DNA of 64,000 nt from Catalinimonas alkaloidigena (GCF_900100765.1 NZ_FNFO01000004.1:62001-126000); one strand, 5' to 3'. Counted from the stretch's first letter, positions 8,402-18,081 are shown. Program-made: numbers and translations. Notes: a model not told the origin generated them from the letters alone.

Positions 8402-9196
8402 ATGCACGAAAACACCCTGGCGCAACTGGGCGTCCGCGCCGATACCCTGACGGAAGAAGAAAAGGCTTTTCTGGACCAACACGGCTACCTCGGGCTGGGC
8501 AAGCTTTTGTCGGATGAGCAACTGGAGGCGATTCGCCAAACGCTGGCGACGCTACTGGCCCGCGAAGGCGAACGCGCGGGGGCCGAACTGATGGACTCGC
8601 CTTACATCCGCCATCCGAAAGAGGCGGGGGCCGACCGGCTGGCCGATCTGGTCAACAAAGGTGCAACCTTCGATCTGTTTTACACGCATCCGCGTGTGCT
8701 GGCGGCGGTGGCGCACGTGCTGGGGCCTTATCTTAAACTTTCATCGCTCAACTACCGGGCGGCCAAACCGGGGATGGGTCTCCAGAAACTCCACGTTGAC
8801 TGGCACGAGGTGGTCGCTCCTCACGACTTCAAGGTGTGCAACTCGATCTGGCTGCTGGACGACTTTACGCGGGAAAACGGGGCCACGCGGCTCGTCCCGG
8901 GTACGCACCGGTCGGGGGAACTGCCGCAGGAGATCCTCGCCGATCCGATGCAACCGCATCCCGACGAAGTGTTGATCGAAGCACCCGCCGGATCGGTGTT
9001 TATCTTCAACTCGCACACGTGGCACGGCGGCACCACAAACCAGACGGCAGCGGCACGACGGGCCATTCACAGCTACTTCTGCCGCGGTGACCAGCCCCAA
9101 CAAATCGACCAGCAACGGTACATTCGGCCAGAAACCCTGGCGCGCCTCTCCCCTGCCGCCATTCAGATTTTGGGCGTGCAGGTGGTGAAGGAGTGA
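8402..9196 (+). CDS. Phytanoyl-CoA dioxygenase family protein
   Basis: 264 residues. The non-haem Fe(II)/2-oxoglutarate dioxygenase facial triad is visible as HVDWHE (His-x-Asp, about residue 132) and the distal His in SHTWHGG (about residue 205). The 2-oxoglutarate-binding Arg is likely in ARRAIHSYF. The segment ENGATRLVPGTHRSG is typical of the PhyH family. Such enzymes hydroxylate lipids, amino acids or small natural products in the cytoplasm. No signal peptide is present. Neighbours do not reveal the substrate; the gene upstream is a relic and the one downstream is convergent. Confidence 0.88.
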   Translation: MHENTLAQLGVRADTLTEEEKAFLDQHGYLGLGKLLSDEQLEAIRQTLATLLAREGERAGAELMDSPYIRHPKEAGADRLADLVNKGATFDLFYTHPRVLAAVAHVLGPYLKLSSLNYRAAKPGMGLQKLHVDWHEVVAPHDFKVCNSIWLLDDFTRENGATRLVPGTHRSGELPQEILADPMQPHPDEVLIEAPAGSVFIFNSHTWHGGTTNQTAAARRAIHSYFCRGDQPQQIDQQRYIRPETLARLSPAAIQILGVQVVKE

Positions 9197-9509
9197 GGAA
9201 GCGATTGAGTGAAGAAGCGGTTGGGGAATGAGTGGCTGTTTTCGTGCGCATCACTCTTCACAACGCAGTTGAAGGGAATCTGAAACGGAAAATCTTCTTT
9301 TTTGAAGTAGCGGCTCACCACATCGGTGGCATTCAAAAACCGATGGTGCTTCCGCTTATCGAGAACCTAAAATCCTTTTGCGGACTCCGCTCATCCATCT
9401 TCCATTCTTCTTATCTCTGCACCGCCCCCCGTTCATCGTCAAGGGTCCATACCAGCGTACTAAATTTCTTTTGAGGAGTCGGAGCAGCCCATCTTCATCC
9501 CCCAGCTCC
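9197..9509. other. Intergenic region, convergent gene ends
   Basis: 313 bases between the ends of the PhyH gene (plus) and the transglutaminase gene (minus). I see no convincing gene, tRNA or repeat. No clear hairpin with a T-run was found either. It holds only short frames with no recognisable content. Confidence 0.5.
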
Positions 9510-10430
9510 TTACGTTGGTTCGGCCCTGCCGTGTGCGTCAAAGTGAGCGGATTCTTTGAGGGGAATCACGTCGACTTCGACCTTGAGCGTTTGTTTGCCG
9601 CTGCTCTGGAAAATGCCCTTGATGGGCGTTACGTCGCCGTAGTCGCGGCCCCAGGCCAGCACGAGGTGGCGCTCGTTCGGGATCAGGTTGTTTGTCGGGT
9701 CGAAGTCAACCCAGCCGCGGTCGGGCATGTAGACCGAAATCCACGCGTGAGAGGCGTCAGCACCCTGCAGTTTCTTCTTGCCGGGGGGCGGCAGCGTTTC
9801 CAGGTAGCCGCTTACGTAGCGGGCAGGCAGGCCGAGGCTCCGCAGACAGGCAATGGCGAGGTGAGAAAAGTCCTGACAGACGCCCTTTCGCTCTTTGAAC
9901 ACCGTTTCGACGGGGGTGTGGAGGGTGGTAGCACCAGACACAAACTTGAAATCCTTGAAAATGCGGGCAACCAGCGCCCGGGTCGCGTCGAACAGGCTGC
10001 GGTCTTTGCGGAACACCTGCGCAGCGTAGGCGGCCATGTCCGCGTTCCAGCGTACGAACGGCGACGGCAGAATAAACGGGCAGAGGTCCAGGCCGTACGA
10101 TTCGTGCTGGTAGATCCGCTCCCGCGCTTCTTCCCAACTGTACGCGTCGTCGAAAAGCTGCGCTTCCGTATCGGCCGGTTGCTTGTCGATGAGGCTGCGT
10201 ACCGTCACCGTCATTTCGTGGTGGGGCGTGTTCAGCGCAAAATAAAACGTTTTGTTGCCGAAAAAGTCGTCGGCATAGATCAGCTCACGGGGCGTGGGCG
10301 TAATCTCGATCTCGATTTCTTCGGGCTGCTGCGTCTCCAATACCTTCGGAATCAGCCAGGCCCGGCTCTGGCACGTGCTGGTTTTGGCGTGGTAGCGGTA
10401 GATCGTCTTGTGGGTCAGTTCGTATTTCAT
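9510..10430 (-). CDS. Transglutaminase-like cysteine protease family protein
   Basis: 306 residues. It has the N-terminal beta domain typical of this group (start MKYELTHKTIYRYHAKT) and a transglutaminase core with Cys in GVCQDFSHLA, His in DASHAWISVY and Asp in GWVDFDPTNN. The family contains proteases, peptidases and amide-transfer enzymes, all working through a thioacyl-enzyme. No signal peptide is visible, so it should be cytoplasmic. Its ATG overlaps the stop of the ATP-grasp/alpha-E gene by four bases (ATGA), so the two are translationally coupled. It is the last gene of a three-gene operon containing a second, larger transglutaminase. Its role may be to release or edit the product of the ligase partners; that is inference. 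Confidence 0.88.
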   Translation of the reverse strand: MKYELTHKTIYRYHAKTSTCQSRAWLIPKVLETQQPEEIEIEITPTPRELIYADDFFGNKTFYFALNTPHHEMTVTVRSLIDKQPADTEAQLFDDAYSWEEARERIYQHESYGLDLCPFILPSPFVRWNADMAAYAAQVFRKDRSLFDATRALVARIFKDFKFVSGATTLHTPVETVFKERKGVCQDFSHLAIACLRSLGLPARYVSGYLETLPPPGKKKLQGADASHAWISVYMPDRGWVDFDPTNNLIPNERHLVLAWGRDYGDVTPIKGIFQSSGKQTLKVEVDVIPLKESAHFDAHGRAEPT

Positions 10431-12997
10431 TTCCGCGGTGGGTCGTTGAACAACTGCGAAAAAGAGTGTTGTTCGAGGGTGTGGTTGAAATACATCTCCG
10501 TCAACGTGATCGACAGCTGCGAAATGCTTTCGCCGAGCGTGTGCAGCATCGCGTCGAGGTTTTCGTAAAAGCCCGTCTCCCGGTTTTTCTCCGTCAGGTT
10601 TTCCAGGTCCGACAACTGGAGCGTCGTGATGGACGACAGCACCAGCTTCTGGGCAGCGTTCAGGCGGCCTTTTTTCAGCGGGCTGGGCAGCGCGTCCAGG
10701 TGCTTGCTGAGTTTCTGAAGCTGGTACGACAGCGAATACGGCAACGACGAGGAGAACAGTAGCGTGTCGAGCACGTACCGGAGTTCCATCGACGAGCGGT
10801 AGCGTAGACGGTAGTTGGTCAGGCTGTTGTGATACACAAGCGCCGCTTCGAACAGGGTGTGCTGCGCCGTGCCCGGCTGCTGGAACGTCAGGACCGACCG
10901 GATAATGGCGATGGAGTTGAGAATCCGCTCGATGATTTTCCCGATTTTAAACAGCAGTTTCCCGGCGTGCTGCGGCATGGTTTCGGTCACTGTCCCGTAG
11001 AAGGTGAACAGCAGCGTGATGATCTCGCGTAATTTCTGCTGGATGTTGAAAATCAGCGATTCCGCATCGATGGCTACCTGCAACTGCTCCTGCGCCTCTT
11101 TGATCAGGTCCATCACCCGCCACGATTCCAGCGAGAGGTGATCGCGCACCGAAATGGCGGAATTGAACAACGCGCCCAGGCTGAAGGTGATCGAACCCAG
11201 CTTGCGGGGGTCGCCGACCAGCGCCCGGATTTCGTCGAGCGGATGGAGCACCGGCGCTTCGTCGTCATCGTCCAGAAAACCGGGGTAGCTGCCCGTCAGG
11301 TGCGTCAGGGCTTTCAGCAATTCCTGCAACGCGGGATCTTCTTCGGCGACCGCCGTCCGCGAATATTCGTTCATCACCTCCAGCACAATGTGGATGAAGT
11401 TGGCCGTGGCAATGCCCCGGTCGGTCATGCGGGCCAGCCAGAACAGGTTTTCGGCACTGCGGCTCGGCAACGACACTTCTTTGTTGCTGAACATGCTGGT
11501 CGACAGCGACAGCGAATGCCGCTCCGGATCGTGCCCCGATACCACCCACGTGTCTTTCGAAATGCCACCGTAGCGGTTCGAAACCGAAAAGCTTTCCTTG
11601 TCGACCGACCGACGCGACAGCCCTCCCGGCATCACCTGATACCCTCCTTTGCCGGCCATCGCAAAGCAGCGCACCGCCGCCATCCGCGAATCGATGCCGT
11701 TTTCCGTCAGAGACGGGACCGCCGAAAAGCTGACGTCTTCGTGCCCCACGAACTCGAACGGCGTGGCTTTGATCTGCCGTTTCAGTTCGTCGAGCGCCTT
11801 TTTCGAAAGTTCTTTGCCGTAAACGCGCTTGAAATGGTCGGATCGGTCGATCTTCTTGATCACCAGCTTGTCGAGGTTGTCGAGCACGAAGCTGAGCTCT
11901 TTCGGCTGGCCACACCACCACGTGGCCATCGTGGGCAGTTTCAGATCTTCCTGCAACAGGTATTGGGAGGCGGCGTTCATGAACGCAAACAGCCCCCGGT
12001 TTTCCAACAGGCTGCAACCGGGCGGGTTGACCACCGTCACGTTACCGCGGCGCATCACGTCGATCAGCCCGGCTACGCCCAGCATGCTGGTTTCGTTGAA
12101 CTCCAGCGGATCGCAGTAGAGGTCGTCGATGCGGCGGATGATCACGTCCACTTTTTGCAGCCGGTCGATGCAGCGCAGCCACACGTAACCGTCGCGCGCC
12201 ACCAGATCGCTGCCCTGCACCAGCGTGTAGCCCAGGTACGACGAGAGGTACGAATGCTCGAAGTAAGTTTCGTTGTTGGGCCCCGGCGTCAGGTAGACGA
12301 TGAACGGATCTTCTTTGGCGTGGGGCAGAATTTTCAGGATCGACTCGTGAAAGTGCGACAGAAATTCGGCAACGGGCAGCACGTGGATGTGCTCGTAGAG
12401 GTCGGGCAGGATGTTGCTCACCACGCTGCGGTTTTCCAGCGCGTAGCCCATCCCCGATGGGGCCTGCGTCCGGTCGCTCAGGACCCAGATGCGCCCGTCC
12501 GGCCCGCGCGCCAGATCGGCCGCGTGGATCACCAGCTGGTAGTCGCCGGGAATGCGCAGCTGCTGACATTCGCGCAGAAAGCCGCTGTGGCGGTAGATCA
12601 GTTCCGGCGGCAGCACCTTGTCGCGGATCAGTCGTCGCTCGCCGAACAGGTCGAGGAGCATCAGGTTGAGCAGTTCGGCGCGCTGTTTCAGGCCGGCCGA
12701 AATCGTTTGCCACTCCTGCTCTTCGATCAGCAGCGGAATGGGGTCGATCTGCCACGCGCGGCTCAGTCCCTGCGGGTCGTCGTATACGTTGTAGGTAACG
12801 CCGTTTTCCTTCAGTTGCCGAATAATTTCCTGGTGACGCGCCTCCAGTTGCGGCAGGCCCAGGCGTTGCAGGTTGGTGAGCAGTTGCGCCCACGCCGGCT
12901 TAAACTCCCCGGATTTCTCCAGAGTTTCGTCGTACGATACCACCAGACTTCGGTACAGTTCAGCCAGGGAAGGCGATTCCTGCTCGATCAAACTCAT
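10427..12997 (-). CDS. Circularly permuted ATP-grasp ligase fused to alpha-E domain
   Basis: 856 residues from the ATG at 12997. The open frame continues upstream to 13561, but that part is antisense-like sequence overlapping the preceding gene. Residues about 1-500 are a circularly permuted ATP-grasp domain (family hallmark LSDRTQAPSGMGYALENRSV; also FIVYLTPGPNNETYFEHSYL and VNPPGCSLLENRGL). From about residue 530 (LPSRSAENLFWLARMTDRG) an alpha-E helical domain runs to the C-terminus. In many bacteria these two are separate neighbouring genes. ATP-grasp enzymes join carboxylates to amines or thiols, so an amide or peptide ligase is likely. The alpha-E ER motif appears to read DR here. Both ends overlap neighbours by four bases. 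Confidence 0.85.
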   Translation of the reverse strand: MSLIEQESPSLAELYRSLVVSYDETLEKSGEFKPAWAQLLTNLQRLGLPQLEARHQEIIRQLKENGVTYNVYDDPQGLSRAWQIDPIPLLIEEQEWQTISAGLKQRAELLNLMLLDLFGERRLIRDKVLPPELIYRHSGFLRECQQLRIPGDYQLVIHAADLARGPDGRIWVLSDRTQAPSGMGYALENRSVVSNILPDLYEHIHVLPVAEFLSHFHESILKILPHAKEDPFIVYLTPGPNNETYFEHSYLSSYLGYTLVQGSDLVARDGYVWLRCIDRLQKVDVIIRRIDDLYCDPLEFNETSMLGVAGLIDVMRRGNVTVVNPPGCSLLENRGLFAFMNAASQYLLQEDLKLPTMATWWCGQPKELSFVLDNLDKLVIKKIDRSDHFKRVYGKELSKKALDELKRQIKATPFEFVGHEDVSFSAVPSLTENGIDSRMAAVRCFAMAGKGGYQVMPGGLSRRSVDKESFSVSNRYGGISKDTWVVSGHDPERHSLSLSTSMFSNKEVSLPSRSAENLFWLARMTDRGIATANFIHIVLEVMNEYSRTAVAEEDPALQELLKALTHLTGSYPGFLDDDDEAPVLHPLDEIRALVGDPRKLGSITFSLGALFNSAISVRDHLSLESWRVMDLIKEAQEQLQVAIDAESLIFNIQQKLREIITLLFTFYGTVTETMPQHAGKLLFKIGKIIERILNSIAIIRSVLTFQQPGTAQHTLFEAALVYHNSLTNYRLRYRSSMELRYVLDTLLFSSSLPYSLSYQLQKLSKHLDALPSPLKKGRLNAAQKLVLSSITTLQLSDLENLTEKNRETGFYENLDAMLHTLGESISQLSITLTEMYFNHTLEQHSFSQLFNDPPRK

Positions 12998-15900
12998 GTT
13001 CTTCTTCTCCAAAAACGTCGAAGGTCTAAGGTACTGGGAAATTCGGTATTCACCAGTTCGATAGGCGCATCGTAGCGGACGTCGCGTTTGGTTTCGGCCA
13101 TAAACCGGGAGGGTTGCGCGGTGTTGTTGAACGCCACCTGCACATTCGCGATGGCCTCGGGCGTGTGACCAAAATCCCAGAAACGACTGATGCGACGCGA
13201 CTCCGCCTCGTAGGCGTTGATCGGGTAGGTATCGTAATTGCGGCCACCGGGATGCGACACAAAATAGGTGCAGCCGCCCAGCACTTTGTTGTTCCAGGAA
13301 TCGACCACGTCGAACACGAGCGGCGTATCGACCCCGATGGTCGGGTGCAGCGCCGACGGCGGATTCCAGGCTTTGTAGCGCACGCCCGCCACGTATTCGC
13401 CCTTGGTGCCCGTGGCCCGGAGCGGTACCCGGCAACCGTTGCAGAGCAGGATGTGGCGATGCTCGACAAACCCGTTGACTTTGACCTGTACGCGCTCGAC
13501 CGACGAATCGACAAAGCGGGCCGTGCCGGTGTTGGTGATCTCCTCGCCCAGCACGTGCCACGGCTCAATGCCGAAGCGCAGTTCGAGTTGAATGTTGTCC
13601 ATCGTAACGGTCCCGAAACGCGGGAAACGGAACTCCATGAACGGATCGAACCAACTGATGTCGAAGTCGTAGCCGGCCTCTTTGAGGTCCTGCACCACGT
13701 CGAGCATGTCGAGGTAGGTAAAGTGCGGCAGCATGAAGCGGTCGTGCAACTCGGTTCCCCAGCGGATCAGCTTGTGCTTGTAGGGTTGCTTCCAGAACTT
13801 AGCCACCAGCGCGCGGATCAGCAGCATTTGCACGAGGCTCATGTGCTTGTGCGGGGGCATGTCGAACCCGCGGAACTCGAGCAGCCCCAGCCGCCCCGCC
13901 GACGAATCGGGCGAGTACAGCTTGTCGATGCAGAATTCGGTGCGGTGGGTATTGCCCGTAATGTCGGTCAGCAGATTTCGGAACACGCGGTCCACGATCC
14001 AGAACGGCACCTCTCCCCCGTCGGGAATCTGTTCGAACGCAATTTCCAGTTCGTAGAGGCGCTCGTCGCGGCCCTCGTCCACGCGGGGCGCCTGGCTGGT
14101 CGGTCCCACAAACGCGCCGGAAAACAGGTACGACAGCGCGGGGTGGTGCTGCCAGTAAGTAATCAGGCTCCGCAGCACATCCGGGCGGCGCAGCAGCGGG
14201 CTGTCCGACGGCGTAGCCCCGCCGATGGTGACGTGGTTGCCGCCGCCGGTGCCCGTATGGCGACCGTCGACCATGAATTTCTCGGTGCCCAGGCGGGCCT
14301 GAAACGCCTCTTCGTAGAGCGTATCGGTGGTCTGCACCAACTCCTGCCAGCTGCTTTGCGGGTGGATGTTGACCTCGACCACGCCGGGGTCGGGCGTAAT
14401 CATCAGCTTCTGAATGCGGTAATCGGACGGCGGCGCATACCCTTCGATGCAGACCGGCAGGTTCAGCCTGGCGGCGGTAGCTTCGATCGAAGCGATCAGG
14501 TCCAGGTAATGCTCGAAGTAATCGACCGGGGGCAGAAAGAGGAACAGCACGCCGTTGCGGCATTCGATGCCCAGGGCCGTGCGCACCACGTTGATGGCAT
14601 AGAGTGGCTTTTTCTTCTCGGGAGCACCGTTCGACCGGCGCTTGTCGGTTTTTTCCTCGGAGTCGTCCACCCACGTCCGGGGGCGCAACTGCGCTTCGTG
14701 CTCGCTTCCGTAGCGCGCATCGATGGCCGGTTGGTACGAGGCCTCAAACTCGGGCAAGTCTTCGAACAGGCTGCGCTCGACCGGATCGTCCACCAATTCG
14801 TCAGGTACGTAGGCCAGCGACTCGAGCGGCAATCGCAACCCGACCGGCGAGTTGCCCGGAATCAGGAGCAGGTGTTTCCGCCGGAACTGCCAGCGTCCGC
14901 TCGCCCAGGTCTGGAAGTCGTAGCTCCAGGTCAGCGGCAGCACGTAGCCCACCGGCTGGTTGAGGCCATGCGCCAGGTTTTCGGCCAGTTTGCGGCGCTC
15001 GACCGGGTCGCTCAGGTCCACGTCGAGGGGATCGAGGTTGACCGGCACTTCCGACTCTTTTAACAGCCAGTAGACCGGATCTTCGTAGGCAGGCAGAGCA
15101 TAGGCAGCGCTGACCCCCAGGTGGCGTGCCAGTTCCTGCATGAACCGCTCGGCATCGTGGGTGGTGTGGCCCTGGTCCTCGTAAGGCGAGGCCAGCAGAC
15201 GCATGTCGTGCCACATGGGTACGCCGTCTTTCCGCCAGTAGAGCGAGTATTGCCAGCGCGGGAACGGCTCGCCCGGATACCACTTGCCCTGCCCGTAGTG
15301 GGGCAGGCCCTGGTGTCCGAATTTTTCTTTGAGGCGCAGCAACAGATCGTAGGCCAGTTTGCGCTTGTGGGGGCCGTCGGCGCGGGTGTTCCATTCGGGC
15401 GCTTCCATGTCGTCGACCGAGACGAAGGTAGGCTCTCCGCCCATCGTCATCCGTACGTCGCCGTCAATCAGGTCCTGCTCCACCTTTTCGCCCACGGCCA
15501 GCACCTTCGCCCACTGCTGTTCGGTGTAGGGTTTGGTGACGCGCGGATCTTCGAAAATGCGCCGGACCGAGTTTTCGAACTCAAACTCCACTTCGGCGAT
15601 GCTGGTCAGGCCCGTTACGGGCGCAGCGCTTTTGTAGTGCGGCGTGCACGACAGCGGAATGTGTCCCTCGCCCGCAAACAGACCCGACGTGGCGTCCAGC
15701 CCGATCCAGCCCGCTCCCGGAATGTAGGCCTCCGCCCAGGCGTGGAGGTCGGTAAAGTCGGCCTCCGGTCCCGAAGGCCCGTCGAGCGACTTCACGTCGG
15801 CGGTGAGCTGCACCAGGTAGCCCGACACAAAGCGCGCCGCAATGCCCAGGTGCCGCAGCAGTTGCACAAGGAGCCACGCCGAATCGCGACACGACCCCAT

Positions 15901-16437
15901 GCGCCTGGTCAGCGTCTCTTCGCAGGCCTGCACACCCGGTTCCATCCGGATAGTATATCCCACCAGTTGGTTTACCTTCTGGTTGAGCTTCACCAGAAAA
16001 TCGACGATGGCCGGACGGTCGTCGTGCTGCGGCCGCATCTCTTTCGCCAGGGCACTCAGGCGCTGCCCCTCTTCGTTGATTTCCAGGTAAGGCACCAGCT
16101 CTTTGCGCAGTTGCTTCTCGTAGCGGAACGGATACTGTTCGGCATACTCCTCCACGAAAAAATCGAAGGGGTTGATCACCTCCAGCCGCGCCACCACTTC
16201 CACGTCGATGCTCAGTTCCCGCGTCTGCTCCGGGAACACCACCCGCGCCTGGTAATTACCGAAGGGGTCCTGCTGCCAGTTGATGAAATGGTTGGACGGC
16301 GAAAGCTTGAACGTGTACGATTCGATGGGCGTGCGCGAGTGCGGAGCGGGCCGCAGGCGAAACACGTGGGGACTGAGGGTGGTCAGCCGGTCGTACTTAT
16401 AAACAGTTTTATGACGGAGCGCTACTTTAATGGCCAT
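12994..16437 (-). CDS. Transglutaminase / DUF2126 putative amidoligase fusion
   Basis: 1147 residues. Residues 1 to about 300 form a transglutaminase unit: Cys in RMGSCRDSAWLLVQLL, His in FTDLHAWAEAYI and Asp in WIGLDATSGL. The remainder is DUF2126, opened by MTMGGEPTFVSVDDMEAPEW and containing HYGQGKWYPGEPFPRWQYSL and GRHTGTGGGNHVTIGGATP. As I recall, DUF2126 has been grouped with glutamine-synthetase-like amidoligases by comparative genomics. Together with the ATP-grasp/alpha-E gene and a second transglutaminase it forms a compact operon with four-base overlaps. No signal peptide. The pathway product is unknown; peptide tagging of proteins or synthesis of a small peptide are candidate ideas. 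The operon promoter should lie just above 16437. Confidence 0.88.
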   Translation of the reverse strand: MAIKVALRHKTVYKYDRLTTLSPHVFRLRPAPHSRTPIESYTFKLSPSNHFINWQQDPFGNYQARVVFPEQTRELSIDVEVVARLEVINPFDFFVEEYAEQYPFRYEKQLRKELVPYLEINEEGQRLSALAKEMRPQHDDRPAIVDFLVKLNQKVNQLVGYTIRMEPGVQACEETLTRRMGSCRDSAWLLVQLLRHLGIAARFVSGYLVQLTADVKSLDGPSGPEADFTDLHAWAEAYIPGAGWIGLDATSGLFAGEGHIPLSCTPHYKSAAPVTGLTSIAEVEFEFENSVRRIFEDPRVTKPYTEQQWAKVLAVGEKVEQDLIDGDVRMTMGGEPTFVSVDDMEAPEWNTRADGPHKRKLAYDLLLRLKEKFGHQGLPHYGQGKWYPGEPFPRWQYSLYWRKDGVPMWHDMRLLASPYEDQGHTTHDAERFMQELARHLGVSAAYALPAYEDPVYWLLKESEVPVNLDPLDVDLSDPVERRKLAENLAHGLNQPVGYVLPLTWSYDFQTWASGRWQFRRKHLLLIPGNSPVGLRLPLESLAYVPDELVDDPVERSLFEDLPEFEASYQPAIDARYGSEHEAQLRPRTWVDDSEEKTDKRRSNGAPEKKKPLYAINVVRTALGIECRNGVLFLFLPPVDYFEHYLDLIASIEATAARLNLPVCIEGYAPPSDYRIQKLMITPDPGVVEVNIHPQSSWQELVQTTDTLYEEAFQARLGTEKFMVDGRHTGTGGGNHVTIGGATPSDSPLLRRPDVLRSLITYWQHHPALSYLFSGAFVGPTSQAPRVDEGRDERLYELEIAFEQIPDGGEVPFWIVDRVFRNLLTDITGNTHRTEFCIDKLYSPDSSAGRLGLLEFRGFDMPPHKHMSLVQMLLIRALVAKFWKQPYKHKLIRWGTELHDRFMLPHFTYLDMLDVVQDLKEAGYDFDISWFDPFMEFRFPRFGTVTMDNIQLELRFGIEPWHVLGEEITNTGTARFVDSSVERVQVKVNGFVEHRHILLCNGCRVPLRATGTKGEYVAGVRYKAWNPPSALHPTIGVDTPLVFDVVDSWNNKVLGGCTYFVSHPGGRNYDTYPINAYEAESRRISRFWDFGHTPEAIANVQVAFNNTAQPSRFMAETKRDVRYDAPIELVNTEFPSTLDLRRFWRRRT

Positions 16438-16979
16438 ACGCGTAAATTACACCAGATCAGTGGGAAACGAAGACGAATGCGTGGGGGTTGACGGGATTTG
16501 AAAAACGTGGTGGTGCGCAAAAAGGCTGATCGGTCTTCAAGGGGCCGCCGAACGGTTCCCCCAAGCCCATCAGCCTGTGTTCAAAAGTACGGCAAGCCCG
16601 GGGATTTGCAAACGCCCGCCCCCACGAAGCGCAGGAACGCACCAGCGCGGTTTTCAACGACAGAACTGCCTACCGTTCCCCTATGTCCCCAGGTGACGCT
16701 TCGGACTTTAGAGACTCTGCCTTGCTCCAGCACTTTTTGCCAGGGAGGGATGGGGTAGAGTGAAAAAAATGACCCACAGTAGGCCATCGCTGCGTGGGTA
16801 GTAGGTCGAACCAAGTTGGTATTGGCGAAGCGCTACGGTCGTACCTGTCGCCAGACACAATCCTACCTATGACGAAGTGACGCAATTGGGCACAGCGGCG
16901 TTCAAGCTTAAGGCTGTAGCCAACAACTCTTTTGGACCTACTATCAAATTGATACTACCGTTCACAGCGGAAAGGGCAC
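16438..16979. other. Intergenic region upstream of the transglutaminase operon
   Basis: About 540 bases. The left end must hold the promoter of the 16437-9510 operon. The right end runs into the terminator of the small lipoprotein gene. Short frames in between show no recognisable protein. No repeat or RNA gene was recognised. Confidence 0.5.
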
Positions 16980-17011
16980 AAAAAAACCTGTCTGCTGAAG
17001 CAAACAGGTTT
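16980..17011 (-). terminator. Rho-independent terminator of the 17032-17589 gene
   Basis: On the minus strand AAACCTGT (17011-17004) and ACAGGTTT (16991-16984) form an 8-bp stem with a 12-base loop, followed by a run of seven T. It begins about 20 bases after the stop codon of the lipoprotein gene. It would also keep read-through from entering the operon promoter region beyond. Confidence 0.85.
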
Positions 17012-17031
17012 ACATGCTTTTTTAGTTAAGG

Positions 17032-17589
17032 TTATTTAGCGGTTGCCTCAAATGTACACTTGGCGGTAAAAGTAACCGTATAATCCATAGGTTTGTCTAC
17101 AGTTCCATCAAAGACAATATGTAGTACCGGATTGCCTGAATTACTGGGATCTTCCATAAAGTTTGTATGAATATAATCTTTCAACGCCTTATCTTGGACT
17201 ACGACAAACTGATCTAATTGCTCTTGCAGTGTTCCAGCGGAAGGCTTGAAAGAAAGTCGATAGTGCACGTCATTATAGATCGTAATTTCTGTATTGGTAG
17301 GGGTTGCACTCTCACCCGAAAGATTATCCATTACCTCGAACGTAATTTTCTCTATTGTGGCATCTTTGATGTTCTCTTTGTTTGCCTTATACTCTTCGGA
17401 GGCCAGGTCGATAATTTCTTCCACAGAGAACGTCCCGGCATCTTCCGATGAAACTCTGATAGTTTTTACAATCTCAGTAGGTACTTTAATGGTTAGATCG
17501 TCCGTCAGATCCTCACAGGAGAAAGCCGTTAGACTGAACGTTCCGATAAATACCAAAGCGTAGCCAGCTAGTTTCGTAAAATTATTCAT
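17032..17589 (-). CDS. Predicted lipoprotein of unknown function
   Basis: 185 residues from the ATG at 17589. A longer in-frame start at 17661 would put unlikely sequence before the signal peptide. The N-terminus MNNFTKLAGYALVFIGTFSL is followed by a loose lipobox (TAFSC), so the mature protein would begin CEDLTDDLTI and be anchored to a membrane. The rest looks like a beta-rich periplasmic or surface domain (alternating ITFEV, TEITIYNDVHYRLSF and MDYTVTFTAKCTFEAT). I recognise no family. It is monocistronic with its own strong terminator, and its coding sequence is more AT-rich than its neighbours, which hints at acquisition or relaxed composition. Confidence 0.7.
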   Translation of the reverse strand: MNNFTKLAGYALVFIGTFSLTAFSCEDLTDDLTIKVPTEIVKTIRVSSEDAGTFSVEEIIDLASEEYKANKENIKDATIEKITFEVMDNLSGESATPTNTEITIYNDVHYRLSFKPSAGTLQEQLDQFVVVQDKALKDYIHTNFMEDPSNSGNPVLHIVFDGTVDKPMDYTVTFTAKCTFEATAK

Positions 17590-18081
17590 AATGTTTCTTT
17601 GAAATGTTCGGTAAGATATTTCTATCATTATTTTTGTGCAAAATATTATTTCTATAGCCATGTGCCATTTCCGTAATGCAGCATGACTTAGGAGCTATTG
17701 CAGGGGTGGTTTTTAGCAAAAACAACATGAAAGTGCGCAATCGAAAGGCCTCACAGTTAACTTGTCTGTACCTATCTTCAACCCCTTTGTAGCGGTAGAG
17801 CGTTAGGCAACGAAACTTTTACCTTTCCACCTGCCCTTGTACCATCTTAGCCTTTTGTCGTTGAGATCCTTACGCTAGCAAAGCCCCCCGCACAGCGTAA
17901 AACCTTTTGTCGCTTTACACACTATGCGGATCAGTATTCTTTCTGTTACTTCTGACAACGGTCTCGTGTAAATAGCCTATTAGCGCAGGCCGAAGCATGG
18001 TTTCACACGCAACTGGTGCCCCATTCCCCACCGCCAACCACCTTTCCGGAAAATCCAGTGGGATTTCCTTCCAACCATTGC
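17590..18081. other. Divergent intergenic region
   Basis: Roughly 490 bases between the lipoprotein gene (minus) and the ArsR operon operators (plus). The first 100 bases are AT-rich and probably hold the lipoprotein promoter. No gene or RNA was recognised in the rest. Confidence 0.5.

Noticed and set aside
11138-13075. Plus-strand open frame (645 codons) opposite the ATP-grasp/alpha-E gene
   Set aside because: Shadow frame of a well-supported gene; no recognisable motifs.
12998-13561. N-terminal extension of the ATP-grasp/alpha-E reading frame
   Set aside because: The extra 188 codons overlap the preceding gene in another frame and have shadow-like composition; the ATG at 12997 with ATGA coupling is the natural start.
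13114-15063. Long plus-strand open frame (649 codons) opposite the transglutaminase-DUF2126 gene
   Set aside because: It is antisense to a clearly conserved protein, is rich in Arg, His and Val as expected for the reverse frame of GC-rich coding DNA, and shows no domain.
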